From: Lepidonotus clava
Lineage: Eukaryota > Annelida > Polychaeta > Phyllodocida > Polynoidae
NCBI GenBank assembly: GCA_936440205.1
Contig: OW387146.1
Span: 48,784,426-48,848,425, forward strand
Direction of reading: 5' to 3'
DNA length: 64,000 nucleotides
Shown here: positions 55,863 through 64,000 of the stretch, piece after piece
How positions within the stretch are numbered: position 1 is the stretch's first letter
Layout of the letters: the number at the start of each line of letters is the position of its first letter
The notes under the pieces: model-generated
Seen by the model: only the letters and a program-made list of their open reading frames with translations
What the model was told of the DNA's origin: nothing
The model's database searches: none
Program-made: the position numbers and the translations under genes

Positions 55863-58800
55863 ATGGCCTCGCGATCGTGGTGTTTCAAGGGTCTGACCAG
55901 TGACCAGGCAGAAACCAGAAGAAATATGGACACTAGCCGAAACCGATGGTGCGACACATGTAAATGTGCAGTTTCAAAAAGTACATATAACAGGAAGCAT
56001 CTTATGGAGCATGGTGAGTACCAGATAAATAGTATAACTAGGATAAAGTCACTTTCACCTGAAATTGATATCCTTCAAAACCTTCCTAGCTAGCTTGCGC
56101 GCATAGATATTATTTTCAAATACCTACTATACTCTTAATGATCAGTTAGTGTTTGGAAAATTATCGGCAGCCTAAATCTTTTCTTGACAATTAAACAATT
56201 GTTCAAATAATGAATGACTTGAACAATGGACGTTATATATATGTATCCCTCCATGCATCTTTCTATCATAGCTTTTGAGTCAGAGAAACAACATTGGGTG
56301 GGAAAGTCTGTACTCTGAAACCCGACTGTACATTTAATGTATTCTTATACATGTGTCTTGCAGAACCACTCCCATTTGGTTTACCTGAACGCGCTGGCAA
56401 TCAGGCAGAAGTGGGTCTTGAGGCCGAAGCTGCAGATATTCAGGCTCAGGCAGGTAACCAGGCTGAAGCAGGTTTTCAGGCTGAGGAAGTTAACCAGGCT
56501 GAAGCAGGTTTTCAGGCTGAGGCAGGTAACCAGGCGGAAGCAGGTTTTCAGGCTGAGGCAGGTAACCAGGCTGAAGCAGGTTTTCAGGCTGAGGCAGGTA
56601 ACAAGGCTGAAGCGGGTGTTGAGGCTGAGGCAGGTAACCAGGCTGAAGCGGGTATTGAGGCTGAAGGTGGTATGCAGGTTGAAGTGGGTATTCAGGCTGA
56701 AGGTGGTATCCAGGTTGGAGCTGGTATTCGGGCAGAACCTGCAGCTGCTAATCAGCGGCAGGCTGAAGTCGGGAATCCGGGAGAAGCAGACAGTCAGCCT
56801 GTGGGTCGCAATCAGCCTGTTGAAGAGGCGGTACCCATGGAAGCCGATGAGGAGTCTTTGATGATATGCAAGACTATTACGGTACCATGGAAGATTCCCA
56901 AGAAACGGAAGAAAATGATAAGCTTGATCCAGAGGCAGTCAAGATTCGCAACAGGGCCATCCGTCACTTAAAAGTGGTTTTCGGTGACGGGACGGGTCGT
57001 CCTAGCCCATTGGCAAGGCTTGTTAGTGGTACCCCTAATAAGAATATCCAAAGCCTATTTTCATGGGTTCTGTTCTTTCTTTTGCAGTGGCAGATCCACA
57101 CCTTCACCAGTGATACGCAAATGGCTAAAGTTATGTGCTTCATTTGTGAATTATTGACGGTAGCAGGTAATGACCGGGTTTCACAAGCAGCGGAGGCAGT
57201 ATTCCCCAAAACGATGCGGATGATGTACAAATGGTTGGGTACAGACCTAACGATGACTAATTACTCTATCAGTGTATGCTGCCCGGCCTGTTATATGTTG
57301 TCGCATTCTGTGTTGTCCACCACTGAGCTTGTGCGAGGTCGAGGCTTTTACACGGATCGTAATGGTATTCAGCAACCCATTAGGTGTACAACCATCGGTG
57401 ATGATTTAAAACGCTGCAACAGGAAATTGTTTTATGAGACCAAGATTGTGGGGGAAATTACCTTCCTTCCAGTCAGGACATTCTGTTACCAGTCGCTCGA
57501 GAAGAGTTTGCAGGTTATGATGAAACGTCCAGGTTTTGAGCTGAAATGTAGAGAGTGGAAGGGCAGGAGGATACCCAACGGAGTGTTTGCTGACATTTAC
57601 GACGGTTCAGTATGGAAAGAATTTAACGCGAACAACGACGGCTTTCTTGATAATGAAAACAACTTGGCTCTTCAGATGAATATCGATTGGTTTCAACCAT
57701 TCTCTCGGAAAGCTTCGATGTCAGTAGGGGGCATTTACCTAACAATACTTAACCTACCCAGAAATGAGCGGTACAGACTTGAGAACGTCATACTATACGG
57801 TATCATTCCAAACTTAAGTAAAGAACCTGCCGACCTTACCAGTTTTCTGAGGCCCCTAGTCAACGAACTCAAGGAATTCTGGCATCAGGGAAAAAGGCTT
57901 ATAACCAACGATTGCCCAAATGGCAAGACCGTTAAGTTGGCGCTTTTGAACGTTGCTGCCGACCTGCCTGCAGGGAGGAAGACCTGCGGTTTCCTGCTAC
58001 CTAATGCTATCATGGGTTGTTCAAAATGTCTGAAGGAATTCAAGAATTCAAACCGTGGAGGATTCAACATGGCGAATTGGACTCCTCGTACTCTGGACCA
58101 ACACAAGGAGAGAGTGAGTGAGATTACAGCTGCATCCACCCCGAGAGAGAAAAGTAAACTTGAGAAACAGTATGGAGCTCGTTCCTGTGTCCTCCTAGAA
58201 TTGCCCTACTTCAATCCCATCAGGTAAGTTCAATCTCCAGGCCGAACAAATTTAAAGGCCAATCTTACACAGAATTATACCAAAATATTAACAATTTTAA
58301 TTTGACATTTGAATAAACATTAATAAAAATGTTTCCATTAGCAGTAACTGTATTATATGACATTCATTTCTTCAGGTTCCTCTCGATCGATGTGATGCAT
58401 AATGTACTGTTGGGTAAGTGTTGAAGCTTGACCTAACGTTAATTAATGTTTAGCACTGATAATGTGTTTGAAATGGAACTTGCATTTGCCTTTAATTTGG
58501 ACTATTAGTTCATTGGGGTTTCAATACCGATTTCACATATGTGCTTTTATTATTGGGATTCAGGGACTGCCAAGCGAATGTGGAAGAGGTGGACCGACAA
58601 AGAGTTGTCAAAAAAGAAGAAGAATTCAACAGATGACGTTGTACTAAGTGCTAATCAGGTGTTGACTATTGATGCTCGTCTGAATCAGTTTAAAGAGGGA
58701 CTACCGGATGACTGCGTGGTAACTAACATCAAATCGAACGCTGGGATGTGGACGGCAAAGGAGTGGAAGAATTGGGTTACAGTCTCGTCTGGATACTGCC

Positions 58801-59837
58801 TCCAGGGCCTTTTGCCGGAGAATATGCTTCATAGCTGGCAGCGTTTCGTAGAAGCCACTCGACTTCTGTGCAAGCCTTGTATTACACACCACGAGATAGA
58901 ACAGGCACACAGGAAACTATTGCACTTTTGCAAGAGCACAGAGCTCCAGTTCGGTTCTGATTTCATTACTCCAAACATGCATCTACATCTCCATTTAAAG
59001 GAGTGTCTCCGGGAGTATGGTCCAGCTCCCAGTACTTGGCTGTTCAGTTTTGAGCGGTATAATGGTTACTTGGGGGATGTGCCGACTAACAATCGCCAGA
59101 TAGAGAAACAATTGTTTGAGAGGTTTCACAGGATGAGTCGTGTCAGTCAGGCGCGCGCCGAAATGCCGTCCAAACACGAGGGAAAATTTGGCAAACACTG
59201 CCAGCTGGGAGAAGGAGAGAAGAAAGCAAGAACGGTCCTGGAAACACTCGATGTACCCAATGAGCGAGATTTTGCGCAGTGCGAGAGCCTATGGAGTCTC
59301 ACCGACGGCTTCGAGACATTTAGAGAAGAAAATGTGTGGATCGACTCGGACGATCTTGAGCTGCTCAAAAAAACATACAAAAAGATGTACCCCACAGAAC
59401 AGGAGATCCTAGAGAAGTCATTTCTGCCTTCAGTTTACGTGAAGTCTAAAGTCGTAAAATATGGCCCCATGACTTATTCCAGCACAAATTCCAGCAGTGG
59501 TAAAAAGTTGTCTAGACTAATGGCAAATTGGTACGAAGACGGACAGACTGACCCCCGGGAGCGACCGTGCATCGCCACCCACTACGTGAAACATTACATA
59601 CAATGTAATGCAACCGGGCAGAAGAGGCAACATGTGTTTGAAGCTGTGAAGTGGTACCGACCCAGCACCGTCGAATCCAGATACATAAGTCCTTATACAA
59701 TGTGGCACAAGGAAAAGTTCGAGCAACCTTCATGGGCATCTTTCCTGCCTGTTATGAGGATAAGTGGACATTTTGGATATGTGGTTGAACAAGAAAATAT
59801 GATCGTATGTCCCCTTCGGCGCCACGACTTCTTGTAG
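55863..59837 (+). CDS. EnSpm/CACTA transposase, tnp2/Plavaka type
   Basis: It would catalyse cut-and-paste movement. Exon-like blocks: 55863-56013 (zinc-finger-like CDTC...H..H), from 56364, a long block to 58223, a mini-exon 58376-58413, and 58564-59837, with matching splice phases at the last borders. After the finger comes a Glu/Ala/Gln-rich repeat region. The core shows the family blocks NIDWFQPF, GGIYLTILNLPRNERYRLEN, YGIIPNLSKEP, AADLPAGRKTCGF, NAIMGCSKCLKEF and SIDVMHNVLLGTAKRMW, then FERYNGYLGDVPTNNRQIE and KHEGKFGKHC. The Asp of DWFQPF and of DVMHN are likely two of the DDE acids. It is the main autonomous gene of the 21-kb element and looks largely whole. Confidence 0.88.
56436..56720 (+). 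repeat. 36-bp in-frame coding repeats in the transposase
   Basis: The 12-codon unit reading QAEAGFQAEAGN is repeated about five times, then degenerates to IEAEGGMQVEVG-type units. Confidence 0.85.
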
Positions 59838-60682
59838 ATCTAGAGGACCTATAGATATATCGAACTCGTGCACGTAGTGTCCGAAATTAAGCTGAAAACG
59901 TATGCATCATTAATGAGATTGTGCACCACAAATATTGGATATGCACCCCCCGATATATGGGAATGAAAAAATTCCATGAGAAGTGTGCACATGTATAAAA
60001 AAAAGTGCAAAACTTAAAAATAGCGCACCTGGCAGTGAGTGTGCAGAATCACGAGTGTGAGTGTGCAGATCTAGACTCACGAGTGTGAGTGTGATCCCCG
60101 GGTGAAGGCCTATAGGCCCGGCCTATAGGGTGCAGCAGCTTAATTTCGGACAATGTCCGGTGTTTTATATGCATTGTTAGGATTATGTGATTTAGACGCT
60201 TTTGCCAACAAAAGCAACATTTTTTTATTAGGAATAATTATATTACGCCCTAAACCTTATAATGTGACTACTTTCAAATTTAAAATAAAAGGTAGGAAAT
60301 TACTTCGCAAGGTTACGGTGCCAGGATGTGCGACTTTGAGGTACGTTTTCTGAAGTTATTTCACAGGCTGGGGGTGTGAGGCTGTGTGCATTTACGGGTG
60401 GTTTCTTGAGTCAGGTGTCAGGACGTGCACCTCCAGCTGCCAGGGCTGCGCTGCGCGAGCGACACCTTATGTAACACCTGACACCGGTCGCTCAGGCTGC
60501 TCGGCTGACCTAGATGGCCCCTCATTACCCTGCCCCCCGGGGGGGGTGGGGGGGGGGCACCAGCTTTATAAGGAGGTGCCCACCACGTGCACACACACAG
60601 TCCCGCGCCAGCCTCACGACCATAAAAGACGTATGTATGCAGAAGTTTGCTGATATTAAACACAAGCACCACATTGTGAACA
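59838..60682. promoter_or_regulatory. Spacer and putative promoter of the Cys-rich gene
   Basis: It holds direct GAGTGTGAGTGTG words near 60056-60091, a G-run near 60540-60557 and TTTATAAGG at 60565-60573, about 110 bp before the ATG at 60683. No other gene seen. Confidence 0.4.
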
Positions 60683-61829
60683 ATGGCGACCGCGCAGAAA
60701 ACCCGGTAGGTGAATCAGATAACTTGCCTATAATTTGATAAGATAACATGCCTATATAGAGAAGTAGTGTTTTTTCAGGCTTTGCGGGAGAATGACTTGG
60801 GGGTTACACTTCCATATATAGAGTGTTTGTTAACAAATGTATAATTGTGTGGATAATAGCTGTTACGTTTGGTAGATATTTTCCATTTTTTTTCGTTTTC
60901 TCCCCATACACGTAGATAACCAATTCCAGACACTTAAAGGTTGTTTTTTTTGGCTCATTCAAGCAACCATGTGCGGTCGGAGGAGGAAGAGGAATCCCAG
61001 GCATGGACACCGCGTGAGGAGAAAAATATTGAAGAGGAGGAAACGATCTGGACGGAACCCCAATGGACCGAGTGCGTGCCCCTGTTCACCCCTAAGTAGG
61101 TTTAAATTGTTCAACACTGTTGATGGACAGGGATGGAAGAGAAGCATGGAAAGAAAATGTTGGTACATTTGTATTTACACGATGAAGCTAAGTGGGAAAT
61201 AAAACATGTAAGCGTATGAAGGGAAATATGTATAAACAAAACAAAATGATGAGTGGGGCGATTTCACTAGTACAATTGTTCTGAAATTTGCCAATAATAC
61301 GAGGGACACGCTGGTATGTAGTAAGTGCAAAATTGACTTTTGCACATTTAACTATAACCACACAATTTTTTTCAGGAGCAGGAGGAGTACTTAACGGACC
61401 AAAGGTGGAAGGCGATGGAAACGTTTGCCGAAGACCAACACGCCACACAACCGCAGGCCATATTCTTGGATGGCAACTACAGGTACGCCGGGTTTTTTTT
61501 TCATAATAAATAATATTATATAGCGACAATGATTTTCGATGATGCTACTAGGAAAAAAATAACGAGGGCATAGAATCTTAATGTTGACGTTGGAGTGAAT
61601 GCCGAATTTCGTACGGTTACTAAAAATTGTGATTGATGATGGTCCGATTAGTTCGTGCACACAATTTAAAAAAATGTGTATTTAAACATGCCTCCGTAAT
61701 ATTTCAGAATGTACTTGGTCTGCAACTACTGCGGCCGGTGCTACCACGCCGACTGTGAGGGGGGCGAGCCTGCCAGCATCATGTGCTCCGAGGTGTTGTG
61801 CGAGTGGTGCGCCGAGGATAAAGATTAAT
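60683..61829 (+). CDS. Small spliced Cys-rich protein, paralogue of the gene at the window start
   Basis: Exon-like blocks: 60683-60705 (MATAQKT), an acidic block from about 60966 (SEEEEESQAWTPREEKN), about 61378-61481 (EEYLTDQRWKAMETFAEDQ) and about 61708-61829 (YLVCNYCGRCYHADCEGGE, then CEWCAEDKD and stop). Exact borders between the acidic block and the next one are not settled. The CxxC...H..C...CxxC pattern suggests zinc binding. Homology to the 186-942 exons is clear in sequence, intron position and phase. It is unrecognised otherwise. It lies just inside the right terminal repeat, so it is probably a regular gene of this element family. Confidence 0.6.
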
Positions 61830-62357
61830 AGAATCGATTCAGCAATAAAATAGTACACTAGATTTTAACTACACTTTGTGTCAAATGTCCTTTTATTTTT
61901 TGTTTTTATATAGTAACACTAGTTAACCTCGGGAGCATGATAGCTATAGGCTAGAATTTACCTTAAATCACAGCTTCACGCTAAACTATGTTTTTTGTGT
62001 GTACCTGGCAGTCTACGGCCGATCGTACAGAGTATATTGAACAGATAATGTAAGTCATAATATATGTTTCATCTAAATTTACAAATATACTAGATCGGAG
62101 TGAAACACAGTCTTTTAATGCCTACTAACTTCTAAGTACAGTGAGAGTAGAACACTGGTAAAGCGCGGCCATCAAATACAACCCACATTCCCCGTATAGG
62201 TCTATAGGCATAGAAACTTTGCTAAATCTGAGAGGTTCCAGAGACCCCCTAATTTGGATATTTCCCTTTATTGGTAGTTTAATTGCGTAAAATTTGAGAA
62301 ATCGGAGGGGGGTCAACCGAACATGGGGACCCCCCCCCCCCCCACTCCCGCCCTGAG
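61830..62357. other. No gene seen
   Basis: AT-rich, with an AATAAA at about 61844 close after the Cys-rich gene stop and a C/G tract at about 62328-62369 abutting the terminal repeat. Confidence 0.45.
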
Positions 62358-62721
62358 GGGGGGGGGGAACTGGATACGCCACTGCTGGCAATTATATTGG
62401 TGCCTGAATGGAGTGTGGGTACGTTAACACGCCGAGAAGGTTGGGCGTGTGAAGAGAACTATGAGCGGACGGGACTATTGTGACACAATATAGTTAACAC
62501 CCCCTGACTTACACTTATATACACGCCAGAAGGGCAAGGGAAACTTTGAGGTGGGCGCAAAAGTATTACCTAACACGCCCACTGCTATTGGTGGTATAAT
62601 GATACTTTGCTGTGTCAGGGATAATGGTGGAGTAAGACTTACACTCCTTGACACGTTTTAGAGCAAGTGGTTTCAGACACGCCCGAGCCTGTTTAATGTA
62701 TGAGTTCAAATTCTTCCCGTG
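62358..62721 (-). repeat. Right terminal inverted repeat of the CACTA element
   Basis: Inverted match of 41538-41898. All five GGCGTGT/ACACGCC words and the TATATAAG box are kept. It ends CTTCCCGTG and is followed by ACT. Confidence 0.92.
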
Positions 62722-62724
62722 ACT

Positions 62725-63325
62725 GATAAGATCGTCCCAGACCATCAGGGAGCGTCGGGAAAATATCAAAATTGTTAGTTACTCCCGACTGTCCCCAACT
62801 GTATCCTGGGGTCCACGGCATCAAGTCACATTCCGCTACGCTACACTGTACATCATGAATAGCTGCAGTCACAGCCTAACTCCCGCTTTATCAGATTTTG
62901 ATGAATTTGGAGTTACTTGAAAACTTCTTGACCAATCAAATGGCCAGAAAAAATGGGTTGAACTTGCATGTGTTCATAACATCTAGAGATGATCAGGAGT
63001 GGGACCTGTGGGGACCAGCATAGTCGGATCATAACATGTCGGCTAGTCTGTAGGCGGACGTCCAATACAGCCCACTTTGCTCCACTCATAAAAACATCTT
63101 TACTTCTTCAACTTCAATTATTCAGTAATTATAATACATAATATAATGAAAACATCCCTTAGTTGATTGTATGACCCTGAACACTCAGTGGGTCATCAGG
63201 AAAAGTACTGCCTTTGGCCTAACGGCCTCGAGCACTACTTTTTTGATGTCCACCTTGTATTCAGGGTCGTACAATCAACCTCTGTAAGTTTTCCTATAGT
63301 ACAACATTGAAATCTTAAATTTGTT
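62725..63325. other. Spacer without gene, containing a foldback element
   Basis: No motif-bearing frame. The only structure seen is the 118-bp foldback at 63162-63279. Confidence 0.45.
63162..63279. repeat. 118-bp foldback (short palindromic MITE-like)
   Basis: The arms GTTGATTGTATGACCCTGAA (63162-63181) and its complement at 63260-63279 pair with one mismatch. Inner parts (AAAAGTACTGC with GCACTACTTTTT, and GGCCTAACGGCC) pair too, so the whole unit folds back. Confidence 0.75.
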
Positions 63326-63330
63326 AAGCT

Positions 63331-63974
63331 GAACGCTATTGTTTAGTTTATGGTTGATTATCATTTCCGTGCATTGTCCGATATAATTATTACGGTGGGT
63401 ATTGTCTTTAAGGGAATGCTAGTCGAGTGGTGAGTGAGTCCACGATATGGGCGCTCAATCCATAACATGAACAACGCTTGGCAGTACGGTAAGTTTATTG
63501 GTGGTTATAGTGATGCGTACAGCTGCTCGTGATGGCAATAAGTCCAAGGTATTACAGTTCAGTTTGAGGAGGAATAAGCTTCCTCCGTAGAGTCCGCCTG
63601 TTCTCGCCTCCGGCCGTCGCGCAACAAAGTTGTATAAGTCACCAGATGTCCCTGTGATTGTATGGCTATCTAAACCCCTTCGGATCTCCCGATCCGTATG
63701 ATCCAAATGCTACTGTTCTCTCTCTCTAGACTCTCCTACACTCTCGCTTATAAAGCAGTCTGATATCGATTTTTCCCCAGGGCCTCAGCGCTTGCGGGGA
63801 AGTGTGTCCCGATGATCATTGTCGTCAGGCATATCAACACTTACCAGCGGCACTGGTCATTACTATATATTTTCATAAACTAAGTAATTTGGAAGAATTC
63901 CCATCATGTATATTCATCTGGTGGCTCTTACACTAGGCATGCACGAAGCAAATGTTAATCTCTACCTTTGTGCA
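63331..63974 (+). mobile_element. LTR-like element, 644 bp, with 5-bp target duplication AAGCT
   Basis: Ends GAACGC...GTGCA, flanks AAGCT at 63326-63330 and 63975-63979. Inverted match to 14172-14825 over its whole length. No coding frame of its own is convincing. The family is discussed at 14172. Confidence 0.72.
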
Positions 63975-64000
63975 AAGCTTTAGATACGCTTGTGATTAAG

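Larger units (their letters stand above)
41538..62721. mobile_element. 21.2-kb EnSpm/CACTA DNA transposon carrying an envelope gene
   Basis: The element starts CACGGGAAG and ends CTTCCCGTG. It has terminal inverted repeats of about 361 bp that differ at only about a dozen positions, and a 3-bp target duplication ACT (41535-41537, 62722-62724). CACxx ends, a 3-bp duplication and a tnp2-type transposase inside (55863-59837) agree on EnSpm/CACTA. The cargo is an F-type envelope gene, two minus-strand membrane protein genes, a spliced coiled-coil gene and a small Cys-rich gene. The closely matching ends suggest a young insertion or gene conversion. As an envelope-bearing element it is treated as a fossil: the ends and main parts look largely whole, with a few possible breaks. 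No gag, pol or capsid gene is recognised. Confidence 0.88.

Noticed and set aside
14172-63974. The inverted 650-bp repeats as ends of one 50-kb element
   Set aside because: Each copy has its own different 5-bp duplication (AACCT and AAGCT), and further copies sit inside LINE-C, so they are independent insertions.

Overview
The window is metazoan nuclear DNA, probably from a marine invertebrate; I cannot name the species. The evidence is GT/AG-spliced genes, TATA boxes, poly(A)-tailed non-LTR retrotransposons, MITEs, tRNA-like SINE fragments and minisatellites. There is no operon or other prokaryotic structure. I found no convincing ordinary host gene, so the window reads as a dense, nested accumulation of mobile elements.

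Left part (1-14 kb). The window opens in the 3' exons of a small Cys-rich gene whose paralogue lies near 61 kb. Next come a minus-strand LINE tail and a plus-strand LINE ('LINE-A', ending at 5750) whose ORF1 carries a NADAR domain; a TTAA-flanked MITE sits in its endonuclease and a hairpin sits where its reverse transcriptase should be. A long intact tyrosine-recombinase (Crypton-like) ORF follows at 6267-8447, preceded by four copies of an 11-bp motif. After a 50-bp-arm perfect hairpin (9871-9985) there is a fossil with a DIRS-type RNase H domain.

Middle part (14-33.6 kb). This part holds nested LINEs. A plus-strand LINE ('LINE-E', 17.2-24.1 kb) is split by a minus-strand LINE ('LINE-B', 17802-23094) with an intact 969-codon endonuclease/RT ORF. 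'LINE-C' (minus, about 26.5-33.6 kb) has a second NADAR-bearing ORF1 and is interrupted twice by members of an LTR-like family that leaves 5-bp target duplications. Other copies of that family lie at 14172-14825 and 63331-63974.

Right part (33.6-64 kb). A decayed element with CACTA-like ends (33632-41104) contains minisatellites and a SINE fragment. Beside it is the main find: a 21.2-kb EnSpm/CACTA DNA transposon (41538-62721) with about 361-bp terminal inverted repeats starting CACGGG and a 3-bp ACT target duplication. It carries a tnp2/Plavaka-type transposase and a full-length baculovirus-F/errantivirus-type envelope fusion glycoprotein. It also has two minus-strand single-pass membrane protein genes, a spliced coiled-coil gene and a small Cys-rich gene. 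In outline it is a cut-and-paste transposon with viral-type membrane genes inside its inverted repeats. Because it bears an envelope, it is described here only as a fossil element.
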